Part shown: positions 56,746 to 64,000 of the stretch, in pieces
Position numbering within the stretch: position 1 is the first letter of the stretch
Layout of the letters: each line of letters opens with the position of its first letter
NCBI GenBank assembly: GCA_963827515.1
Contig: CAWHBF010000008.1
Span: forward strand, 190,713 to 254,712
Direction of reading: 5' to 3'
Length of the DNA stretch: 64,000 bases
Source: JABFSA01 sp963827515
GTDB taxonomy: Bacteria > Acidobacteriota > Vicinamibacteria > Vicinamibacterales > UBA2999
Made by a program: the position numbers and the translations under genes
Notes under the pieces: model-generated
Told to the model about the DNA's origin: nothing
The model's database searches: none
The model's input: only the letters and a program-made list of their open reading frames with translations

Positions 56746-56830
56746 TTGTAGCCCTTACACACAGGTAACTGCTGCGGAGTGTTCGCCGAGGGCACACCAC
56801 CAGCAATCACGCAAGCCCAGGAGAGCGCAC

Positions 56831-57073
56831 ATGACTGAAAAGGGAACTGCTGCTCTACTCCAGCGGACTCTCGACCAAGAGAGAGCAGCGGACGAGAAGT
56901 TGTCCGCACCGGCGGAGGGCGACATCGACGAGTCGGCGGCCGACACCTCTGAACCTGGGGACGAGAGTGAGGACGACGACGAAGATGACGAGGACGACGA
57001 GGACGACGAGGACGACGAGGAGGATGAGGACGAGTCAGACGAAGACGACGAAGAGGAGGCCGGCAAACGCTGA
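56831..57073 (+). CDS. DUF892 (YciE-like) C-terminal helix with extreme Asp/Glu tail
   Basis: 80 residues. The first third, TEKGTAALLQRTLDQERAAD then EKLSAPAEG, matches the last helix of ferritin-like DUF892 proteins (LLQ.TLDEE..AD.KL..LAE). The rest of that four-helix domain is absent. Residues 38-76 are almost only Asp and Glu with a GACGAG codon repeat. Either a truncated DUF892 gene with slippage-expanded codons, or a true small acidic protein that could bind metal or basic partners. No obvious ribosome site. The 57074-57462 stretch that follows shows no gene. Confidence 0.5.
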   Translation: MTEKGTAALLQRTLDQERAADEKLSAPAEGDIDESAADTSEPGDESEDDDEDDEDDEDDEDDEEDEDESDEDDEEEAGKR

Positions 57074-57462
57074 TCGGGAGCGGAGCATAAAAGCCGTCGG
57101 GCGCGAAGCCCAATCCTGCGGTCGTTAATGCCCGGCACGGGATGACTCCTTGCGCTTGTGACTCGAGCCGGTACGTAGAGGTCGAACCGCCGGCCCGTTC
57201 ACCAGGGATCAACGAGTCCCGTTTCGGGATCCTCGAATCCGCCACGCACGAGTCCTCGGACCGCCATACCGAAGAAGGCATCGCGGCCAGAACCCCAATC
57301 ACCTGCCAGCCTGGGTGCATTTGATTCGTCGCCTTGATTTACAACGTGGTCAGGTACCTCACAAACCTCATCGACCTAATAATCCTCAGGCATTACCGGG
57401 CCAACGATGTCCCAACGGGTCACGTTTCCACGGCACCCATTCCACAAGGAAAGGATCACACC

Positions 57463-57763
57463 GTGTCGGAAGACAACAAAGCCAAGGTGCGACAGTTCTA
57501 CGAAGAGGTTATCCAGAACGGACATTTTTCGGTGGTCGACAAGATAGCCGCGCCCCACATCGTGGATCAGCGGAGATCATATCGTCGCGGAGGGCGACAA
57601 GGTAGCAGCGCACGTGTCGGTGCGCGGCAGGCACACGGGCGAGCTCATGGGTATCCCACCCAGCGGGAAAGAGGTCGTGATGCGGATATCCGACATTGTG
57701 CGGTTTGAGAACGGCAAAGTCGTGGAGCGATGGGGCGTCGAGGATATGTCGGGCTTCGTATGA
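57463..57763 (+). pseudogene. SnoaL-like ester cyclase, internally deleted
   Basis: GTG start after AAGGA: SEDNKAKVRQFYEEVIQNGH then FSVVDKIAAPHIVDQ is the N-terminal part of a SnoaL-like polyketide-cyclase/ester-cyclase domain. After a frame change near 57570 comes GDHIVAEGDKVAAHVSVRGR, HTGELMGIPPSGKEVVMRIS, DIVRFENGKVVERWGVEDM and a stop. About 30 residues normally between these parts (the GxxG loop region) are missing. With about 100 residues it is shorter than the family's 130-140, so probably non-functional. Confidence 0.65.
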
Positions 57764-57864
57764 GCGTCGATTGACCTCGCGAACCCCGTCCACACGACAA
57801 CTCAGTCGCATCGCGCCGTGATCAGCCAGGGCGACCAGCCTGAGGACCAGCCTGAACGTGCCGG

Positions 57865-58007
57865 CTAGACGCTTTTCGATTCGGCGTAGAGCGGAGGCTT
57901 CCGCCTTCGCGTAAAGCTTCGGCGGACCGCCGTAGCCTTGGCGGAGGCGGTTAGCCTCCGCGGACACGCGCACGCTGAAGCGTGCGCTCTACGGGGAATC
58001 GCTCTAG
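57865..58007. repeat. CTAG-ended MITE-like palindromic element, copy 4 (expanded)
   Basis: Begins CTAGACGCTTTTCGATTCGG and ends GGGGAATCGCTCTAG, so both ends carry CTAG. Shares the hairpins of copy 3 (GCGGAGGCTTCCGCC, GCACGCTGAAGCGTGC) but has about 43 extra bases in the middle, including CTTCGGCGGACCGCCG and a second GCGGAGGCGGTTAGCCTCCG hairpin. Its terminal CTAG supplies the stop codon of the neighbouring SGNH hydrolase. Confidence 0.75.
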
Positions 58008-58991
58008 TCAAGCCCCAGCTGCAGGGCCGCTTCACGCGCGAACACGCTAGCCCCTGCCGTCGTGGCATGGAGACCATCCCAGAAGAAATAGCTGTTCGGC
58101 TGCCGGCACGTGAAGGGAGGGGTGTCCGGCATGATGCAAGCGTCATCGACGTTGCTGAAGCCGAACGACGACGGATCGGCCATGACCTGATCCAGCGTTA
58201 CGAATGCGTCCACTCGCGTGATGGTGATGTCCGGGAGTGCTTCGAGCGGATCGAGGGCGACGCTCAGGATCTGGTTGAACGCCACGGCCACATTCCGCGC
58301 CAGCTGGGACGTGCCCGGGAAGACCGGGTCGAGCGCTCGCACCGCGGGCGCGTAACCGGGGCTGGGAACGTTCCCCACCAGAAAGTGTCTGGCCCCCGCA
58401 GCATGGAGGAGCTGGATATGGTCAACGATTGATTGCACGGCGGCGTATGAGGATGGCGAAACCCAAAAGGTCCTGGCCTGCTACGAAAGCGTTCACCGCA
58501 TCGCTCACGTCGTTGGCGCCCATCTCCATCACATACAACGCATCGGGGGGCGCCACGCCGTTGAACTCGGCCAGAAACAGGTTCACCTGATCGTTCAACG
58601 TGAAGTGCCCAGGGCTTGGGATGGCTCGCGTGGCGCCGACCGCGTAGTTGGTTCCCTGCGCGCCCTTGGTGCGGAGCGCAGGCTGCACGCTGCCACCAAG
58701 TCCGATCGAACGCGCCAGCTGCTCGATCCAGGTGGGTCCATTCGTCAGATGGTGACCGCCCCGCGCGTAGGGCACGTTCGGAATGAGAAACTCGTCGACA
58801 TCGTAGCTAGGTGGTGTGCTGCTCCCCGCCAGGATGGCGGCATTTCCCGAATCAGAGAAGCTCGTGCCGAAGACTATGATCCGCTCGTACGGGGATTGTT
58901 GCGCCAGCAGCATGACCGACGACAACGCAAGACACGCCACGATCAATCCCGACGTGGCGTACACCCTCAACCGACGTCCCGAGTAGCTCAT
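58004..58991 (-). CDS. SGNH/GDSL hydrolase, exported (frameshifted)
   Basis: Signal SGLIVACLALSSVMLLAQ. Block I IIVFGTSFSDSGNAA places the nucleophile in GTSFSDSGN, with Thr where GDS is usual. NYAVGATRAI carries the block II Gly, VMEMGANDVSDAVNAF the block III G.ND, and FFWDGLHATTAGASVFAREA the block V D..H. A shift near 58432 joins VAGQDLLGFAI to VQSIVDHIQLLHAAGARHFL, VGNVPSPGYAP. The layout is that of plant-type/phospholipase GDSL lipases (about 328 residues). The last codons GLGLD-stop run into the repeat element. Likely periplasmic or secreted esterase. Confidence 0.84.
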
Positions 58992-59078
58992 CGCACGCTC
59001 CGCTCCTACAACACCATGTCTTTGCGGCCATAACCAGTCACATCTCTGTAACGGCGGGTCAGGGCCGTACAGCTGTGG

Positions 59079-61130
59079 TCAGCGCGGGAGCGTCTCGGCC
59101 ACGTGCGCGCTCACGTCGCGGATCTGCTCCGGAGTGAGGCTGCGGGCGAAAGGCGGCATCTCGTTGCGCCCTTCGCTCACGATGCGGATGACGGCCGCGC
59201 GATCGGTGGAGGCCGCCAGCGAAGGACCGCCGCCGTGGCCCCCTTCGCCTTTGTCCCCGTGGCATGCTGCGCAGGTCGACGCAAACAGCACCCGGCCATT
59301 CGTCAGGTCGGCGGCATTCGTGGTTGGCGGCGCCTGGGCCGTGGACGTGTTCGCCGGCCCAACCGGCCCCATCTGACCAGACAGCGAGAAGAGCCACAGG
59401 CTGTCGCCGCGCGGAGTGCCCGCGAAGAGGCTCCCGCCGGAATAGACGAGCACGTGCTGTTGCCCGCGATGCTCGAAGACGGTGGCTGGCGCGTTGACGC
59501 CGGCGCCCGTCTGGAACTGCCACAGGAGATCCCCTTTGCTGGCGTCGAGCGCCGTCAGCCGGCCATCGCCGCGGCCGACAAAGACGAGCCCGCCGGCCGT
59601 CACCGTCGATCCGCTATAGCAGCGTTCGGGCCAGTGCTGCTGCCAGACGAGCTTGTTGGTCCGCATGTCGAGCACGGCGTAGATCCCCGAGACTGACCAC
59701 GCGATATTGCCGAACTGGCCCCCGATGTATCGGTCGCCCACCTCTGGAGTCTTCCCGCCGCTGTTATCGGTCACGAAGACGCCAATGCGGTCCTGGGCGC
59801 ACACGTAGAGATAGCCTGTGTTCGGGTCGTACGCGCTCGGCGGCCAGTTGGCGCCGCCGCCCGGGCCGGGACGCGCCACGACGGGCGTCATCCAGAACGG
59901 GGTGAAGATCCGCCCGCCGTTGACCAGACGATGGCCTTCTGGCGCGATGTCGATCGACTGCGGCACGAAGGAGTCGCCGATCGGGTACGGCTGCGTGGCG
60001 GCGGTTGCCTGGCGCGGCTCCTGCGGCACCGGGCGCTCCTCAATGCCGATGAGCGGCTGCCCAGTCACGCGATCCAGAATGTAGACCCAGCCGGTTTTGC
60101 TCGGCTCGGCGAGCGCCTTCCGCATCGTGCCGTTGATCTCGATGTCGAAGAGCACCACCGGGCTCGGACTGTCGTAGTCCCACAGATCGTGGTGGACCTG
60201 CTGAAAGTGCCAGCGGTACCGTCCGGTCCTGGCCTCGATCGCCACGATAGACGAGGCAAAGAGGTTGTCGCCGGGCCGGATCGAGCCGTCGAAGTCCGGA
60301 CCGGCGTTGCCGGTGGACACATAGAGCAGGTCCAACTCCGGATCGACTGCCGGTGTCTGCCACACGGTCGCGCCGCCGCGGCGCCACGCGTCGTTGGTCT
60401 GCGGCCACGTGTCATGCCCGACTTCGCCAGGGCCTGGAATCGTGAAGAAGGTCCACACGAGCCGGCCATCGCGCGCGTCGTAGGCTTTCACGCGGCCGCG
60501 GACGCCGTACTCGGCGCCGGCGAACCCGGTGATTACCAGACCTTCGTAGTAGAGCGGCGCGCTCGTGATCGAGAAGCCCTCCTGCCATCGTTCGGCCTGT
60601 ACCGACCAGACGACACCCCCGGTCTGCTGGTTGAGCGCCACGAGCTTGCCGTCGAGCTGGCCGACATACACCTTGCCGTCGCCGAGAGCGACGCCGCGGC
60701 TTGTCCAGCCGCAGCAGATGACGTCGTTGGACGGATCGAGATGAGCCGCGTATGACCATAGCGTCTGACCACCGTCCACGCTGATCGCGAACACGTCGTT
60801 TGCGCCGGTCACGACGTAGATGACGCCGTCGTGGACGAGGGGCTGCGCCTCGCCGGAGTACTTCGGCTCCAGGCCGGAGCCTCCGAGGCGCGCGCGCCAG
60901 ACCGCCTTGAGACCGGCGACGTTCTCGCGGGTGATCTGCCGGAGCGGCGAATACCGGCGGTTGAAGAGGTCGCCGCCGTTGGTCAGCCACTCGGTCGTCG
61001 GGAACGAGCTTAGCTGGCGCCCGGTGAACGCGGGAGCGGGAGCGATCGTCCGCTGAGCCTGCGCGACCGACCAGCCGATGCCCACGGTTCCGAGTGCTAG
61101 ACAGATGGCGACGGACGCGCGATTCCACAT
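59079..61130 (-). CDS. PQQ-dependent dehydrogenase with C-terminal cytochrome c domain
   Basis: Intact, 683 residues from ATG 61130 behind AGGAGG (an upstream in-frame extension was rejected). Signal peptide to VAQAQ. The eight-bladed quinoprotein propeller shows ITRENVAGLKAVWRARLGGS, the vicinal cysteines in NDVICCGWTSRGVALGDGKV, blade motifs ALNQQTGGVVWSV, ALDASKGDLLWQFQTGAGVN, and QQVHHDLWDYDSPSPVVLFD. A linker leads to a cytochrome c domain with heme motif CAACH in GRVLFASTCAACHGDKGEGG and the Met-ligand region NEMPPFARSLTPEQIRDV. Oxidises an alcohol, aldehyde or sugar in the periplasm, passing electrons to heme. Substrate not deducible. Confidence 0.9.
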   Translation of the reverse strand: MWNRASVAICLALGTVGIGWSVAQAQRTIAPAPAFTGRQLSSFPTTEWLTNGGDLFNRRYSPLRQITRENVAGLKAVWRARLGGSGLEPKYSGEAQPLVHDGVIYVVTGANDVFAISVDGGQTLWSYAAHLDPSNDVICCGWTSRGVALGDGKVYVGQLDGKLVALNQQTGGVVWSVQAERWQEGFSITSAPLYYEGLVITGFAGAEYGVRGRVKAYDARDGRLVWTFFTIPGPGEVGHDTWPQTNDAWRRGGATVWQTPAVDPELDLLYVSTGNAGPDFDGSIRPGDNLFASSIVAIEARTGRYRWHFQQVHHDLWDYDSPSPVVLFDIEINGTMRKALAEPSKTGWVYILDRVTGQPLIGIEERPVPQEPRQATAATQPYPIGDSFVPQSIDIAPEGHRLVNGGRIFTPFWMTPVVARPGPGGGANWPPSAYDPNTGYLYVCAQDRIGVFVTDNSGGKTPEVGDRYIGGQFGNIAWSVSGIYAVLDMRTNKLVWQQHWPERCYSGSTVTAGGLVFVGRGDGRLTALDASKGDLLWQFQTGAGVNAPATVFEHRGQQHVLVYSGGSLFAGTPRGDSLWLFSLSGQMGPVGPANTSTAQAPPTTNAADLTNGRVLFASTCAACHGDKGEGGHGGGPSLAASTDRAAVIRIVSEGRNEMPPFARSLTPEQIRDVSAHVAETLPR

Positions 61131-61401
61131 CGAGGGTCCTCCTGGCGGGTCCGGCTCATGCCGAACCTGGCGAATCCGACGTCCGATGATGGCTCCTGGT
61201 GTCGGGCCGGGAAATCGTTTGCGGCGTCGCTGCCCTTTTACCATAACGTGTCCGATTCCCGTCCGATCGCTATCAATACACGGTTATCTTGTCAGGATCG
61301 CCTGTGGTCGTGAGAAGCCGATCGGCGGTGGGGATTGCGACGGGAAGGACGAGGCTGGGCGATCCGAGCGCGCCAGGCTGTGGCCTATAATCGCCCTCAC
61401 G

Positions 61402-63693
61402 ATGAGTCCCGGCGACCGTCTGAATCCGCCGCGGGGCTTTCACTCCGTCCTCCTCGCCCTCTTCTTTGCTTCCGGTTTCGTCGCGTTGCTCTATCAGGTG
61501 ATCTGGGAGCGATTGCTCGCTCTCAGCACCGGTCTCGACCTGTACGCGGTCACACTCATCGTGGCAGTGTTCATGCTCGGCATGGGGCTTGGCAGCTTCG
61601 CCGGCGGCATCCTCGCGGACCGCCTACCTGCACCTCGGCTGCTCCTTGTGTTTGCATTGGCGGAATCGATCGTGGCGCTGTTCGCGCTCGTGAGCAAGGT
61701 GCTGTATCACGATCTGCTCTACCGCCATGTCGCGGCGCTCCCCGTCCACCCTCTCCCACTCCTGGCTGCTGCGGCATCCACCCTCCTCGTGCCGACATTC
61801 TGCATGGGCGTGACGTTGCCGGTCCTCAGCAAAGCGCTCAGTCAGTCGCTCGGCGTTGCCGCGTCTCGCATCGCGGGGCTGTACGGCTGGAATACGCTTG
61901 GCGCCGCCATGGGCGCATGGGTCGGTACCGCGGTGGTCATCCGTTCATTCGGGTACGAATCCAGCCTCTGGATCGGCGCATTCGTGAATCTGGCGTGTGC
62001 CTGTGCAACCCTGTTGCTACTCCGCACGCCCGGGACACCGCAGCACTCGCCCCGCGATATGCCGGTCGCCCATGACGCCAGCACTGAGCATCCGGGTTGG
62101 TCGTGGCGGCTCTGGCTCGCGATTTACTTTCTTTCGGGATTCATCGCGCTGGGCTTGGAGATGGTGTGGTTCCGCCTCCTTGGCGTCGTGCTGAAATCGA
62201 CGGCGTTCACCTTTCCATTGCTGCTTGGAACCTATCTCGCCGGCGTTGGTGGAGGCAGTCTCATCGGCCGTTCGATTGCACACCGCACACGGCATCCGGT
62301 CCGCTGGTTTCTGCTGGCGCAGGCTGGCGTGCCGCTCTATGCCGGTCTTTCAGTCGGCTTGTTGCTCTGGGCCCTCCCGACTCTGCCGAGCCTCGAAAAG
62401 GCACGCGTCTACCTCGGGTCATACGAGCCCATTGAGTTCGCGTTCAATTTTTTCGAGCTGAGTGCCCCTCAGGCGGCCTTGTATCTCATCGTGCCGGCTG
62501 CGATGATCCTGCCGGCCACCCTCCTCATGGGCATGAGTTTCTCGTTCATCCAGCGCGCCGTCCAATCCGATCTCGTGGGACTGGGGCGGCGAGTAGGCGC
62601 TCTCCAGACGGCCAACATTCTCGGTTCAACTGTCGGGGTCGTGCTCGTGGGCCTCGTGCTCCTCGATCGGCTCGGCACGGCGTCCACGCTCCGGATCCTG
62701 ACGGCCGGCAGTGTCGTCTTCCTGGCTTTGGCAAGCGCGAGTGTGTTCGCGAAAGCGACGCGTCAGGTCCGATGGGCAGGCTATTTGGTCGGCGTGGCGA
62801 TGGCAGTGTTGAGCGTTCTCGTCATCCCCTCATCGGCAGCCTTCTGGGGAACACTACACGCTGTGCCAGAGGGGCGCATCATCCATGTGGATGACGGCAC
62901 CGGCCTTGCGGTGCTCACCAGTCCTGACGCCACTTTCCGCCGCCGCGCCGACGTGTACGTCAACGGGCTCGGGCAGAGCAGCGTTCCATTCATCGACGTG
63001 CACGCGTTTCTTGGCCTGGTGCCGGTCATGCTCCATCCGGCGCCCAAGACGATCGCGATCATCGGCTTGGGATCCGGCGGCACTGCGTACGCAGCGGCCG
63101 GCCGTCCGGAAACCGAAGCGCTCGACTGCGTGGAGATCGTCGGGGGACAAATTCAGACGCTGCGTTTGCTCTATCAGCGCACCGGGTATCCAGGACTCGG
63201 AGGCCTTCTGCAGGACCCGCGGATCCGTTTCGTGGTCGGCGACGGGCGCCGATACGTCATGCAGAGCCGCGACCGCTTCGATGTGATCGAAGCGGACGCG
63301 CTGAGGCCAAACAGCGCGTACTCGGGCAATCTCTACTCCCGCGAGTACTTCGACCTGCTGCGAAGCCGGCTCAAGCCTGGCGGTTTGGCCGTGACGTGGG
63401 CGCCGACATCACGGATTCAGCACACGTTCATGGATGTCTTTCGGCACGTCGTGGACATCCCGCCGATGTTGATCGGCAGCAACCAGCCGATCGCCATCGA
63501 CGCTGAAGCGATCCGCGCTCGCGCTGAAGACCCGTTTACGGCCGCGCACTACGCACGCGCAGGTATTCCGCTCCAGAAGTATGTGACGCAGATGTTGGAG
63601 ACGGCGCATCACAGGGAAAGGCCCGTCGTGTCGGCCACGGATGCCATGCTCAACACGGACCTCTTCCCGCGCGACGAGCTTCGCGTGCGATAG
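61402..63693 (+). CDS. Spermidine-synthase-like protein fused to multi-pass membrane domain
   Basis: Intact, 763 residues from ATG 61402. At least ten membrane helices (FASGFVALLYQVIWERLLAL, FMLGMGLGSFAGGILADRL, YFLSGFIALGLEMVWFRLLG, IVPAAMILPATLLMGMSFSF) are followed from about residue 480 by a class I SAM-binding domain. That domain has IAIIGLGSGGTAYAAAGRPE, VVGDGRRYVMQSRDRFDVIE, SGNLYSREYFDLLRSRLKPG and GLAVTWAPT. The fold is that of fused MFS/spermidine synthase proteins common in environmental bacteria. Canonical polyamine-binding acidic motifs are not obvious, so true spermidine synthesis is unproven. Divergent from the PQQ dehydrogenase. Confidence 0.85.
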   Translation: MSPGDRLNPPRGFHSVLLALFFASGFVALLYQVIWERLLALSTGLDLYAVTLIVAVFMLGMGLGSFAGGILADRLPAPRLLLVFALAESIVALFALVSKVLYHDLLYRHVAALPVHPLPLLAAAASTLLVPTFCMGVTLPVLSKALSQSLGVAASRIAGLYGWNTLGAAMGAWVGTAVVIRSFGYESSLWIGAFVNLACACATLLLLRTPGTPQHSPRDMPVAHDASTEHPGWSWRLWLAIYFLSGFIALGLEMVWFRLLGVVLKSTAFTFPLLLGTYLAGVGGGSLIGRSIAHRTRHPVRWFLLAQAGVPLYAGLSVGLLLWALPTLPSLEKARVYLGSYEPIEFAFNFFELSAPQAALYLIVPAAMILPATLLMGMSFSFIQRAVQSDLVGLGRRVGALQTANILGSTVGVVLVGLVLLDRLGTASTLRILTAGSVVFLALASASVFAKATRQVRWAGYLVGVAMAVLSVLVIPSSAAFWGTLHAVPEGRIIHVDDGTGLAVLTSPDATFRRRADVYVNGLGQSSVPFIDVHAFLGLVPVMLHPAPKTIAIIGLGSGGTAYAAAGRPETEALDCVEIVGGQIQTLRLLYQRTGYPGLGGLLQDPRIRFVVGDGRRYVMQSRDRFDVIEADALRPNSAYSGNLYSREYFDLLRSRLKPGGLAVTWAPTSRIQHTFMDVFRHVVDIPPMLIGSNQPIAIDAEAIRARAEDPFTAAHYARAGIPLQKYVTQMLETAHHRERPVVSATDAMLNTDLFPRDELRVR

Positions 63694-63730
63694 CCACGTC
63701 GACTGTTCGAGACCGGGCCCCAAGGGCACG

Positions 63731-64000
63731 ATGAACAACCTCCACCGTCTGGCATCCGCAATCTCGCGTAAGTTCGCGTTTCACGCGAGGACCGCGCCGT
63801 GCTTGCCGTCTGAAGCGAGCTCAGGCCAGGTGCGGATGGCCGTCGGTGCCGCCGTGCTGCTCACCTTGATGGGCCTCGGTTGCGAATTCCTGATCTGGCC
63901 GGACTGGGATGCGGCGTGGCTGCTCGCCATCGCCCGCCGGATGCGGGCAGGCGCTACGCTGTACTCGGACGATCTCGTCGAAATCAACCCTCCGACGATC
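63731..64000 (+). CDS. Membrane glycosyltransferase-like protein, N-terminal part (runs off window)
   Basis: An open frame from ATG 63731 to the last base (90 codons). One membrane helix (VAVLLTLMGLGCEFLIW-type region around residues 37-55) is followed by DWDAAWLLAIARRMRAGATL, YSDDLVEINPPTI. The pattern of a wide D-W-D loop then G..LY.D..E.NPP is typical of GT39/ArnT-like mannosyl or arabinosyl transferases at the first periplasmic loop. Only the start is visible, so the assignment is provisional. Confidence 0.6.
   Translation, partial: MNNLHRLASAISRKFAFHARTAPCLPSEASSGQVRMAVGAAVLLTLMGLGCEFLIWPDWDAAWLLAIARRMRAGATLYSDDLVEINPPTI

Noticed and set aside
56900..57060. GACGAG-rich tract considered as an intergenic satellite
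   Set aside because: It is in frame with a DUF892-like helix and encodes Asp/Glu throughout, so it is treated as coding.

Overview
The window is 64 kb of GC-rich DNA with no tRNA, rRNA or CRISPR array that I could find. The gene content points to an Acidobacteriota soil or sediment bacterium, most likely of the Vicinamibacteria type. It has Oar-like TonB-dependent receptors with N-terminal carboxypeptidase-regulatory domains, many DUF6152 proteins, secreted quinoprotein and NHL propellers, and REP/MITE-like hairpins. This placement is inferred from gene families, not from a marker gene. Many genes carry 1-2 base frameshifts, several in homopolymer runs, while neighbours are intact. I read most of these as uncorrected long-read indels and annotate the broken genes as single loci.

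Layout. 1-1.6 kb: end of a response regulator and its sensor kinase. 1.7-5.9 kb (minus): a tightly overlapping operon cotH-like kinase > VTC polyphosphate polymerase > DUF4956 membrane protein > OprP-like porin. 6.2-14.8 kb (plus): secreted proteins, three DUF6152 proteins, an Oar-like receptor and an amidohydrolase. 14.9-17.9 kb (minus): a second, intact receptor. 18.1-20.5 kb (plus): DUF6152, secreted protein, NHL propeller. 20.5-31.2 kb (minus): DsrE fragment, META lipoprotein, and two operons built from metallo-beta-lactamase-fold (MBL) proteins, two kinds of secreted protein, DUF6152 proteins and a third receptor. 31.6-34.9 kb (plus): TAXI-type binding lipoprotein, sensor kinase and response regulator. 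35-37.7 kb (minus): a third MBL operon. 38-42.5 kb (plus): DUF6152, secreted protein, fourth receptor. 42.6-43.8 kb (minus): another DUF6152/secreted pair.

44-51 kb holds an outer-membrane barrel, small proteins, a metallophosphoesterase, and an envelope-stress group (DUF6766, DUF3618, holin-X, YqjD/ElaB-like, MscS, FMN-binding stress protein). 52-54 kb holds a secreted Ppx/GppA-like protein and half a CHAD protein, both polyphosphate-linked families. 54-64 kb holds hydrolases, a phytase-like esterase, a PQQ dehydrogenase with cytochrome c domain, a spermidine-synthase-like fusion, and the start of a membrane glycosyltransferase-like protein.

The most striking feature is the 6-44 kb accessory region: nine DUF6152 paralogues, each beside a member of a secreted family with conserved Trp-Glu-Gly-Asp-Thr-Leu-type and paired-cysteine motifs (eleven members), three MBL-fold proteins with progressively degraded zinc motifs, and four TonB receptors. 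Four near-identical 19-bp palindromes of the form TTG-N3-CA-N3-TG-N3-CAR lie upstream of three of these operons and could bind a common regulator. The substrate is unknown. The architecture (receptor, exported proteins, amidohydrolase, propeller) suggests uptake or extracytoplasmic processing of some organic compound.
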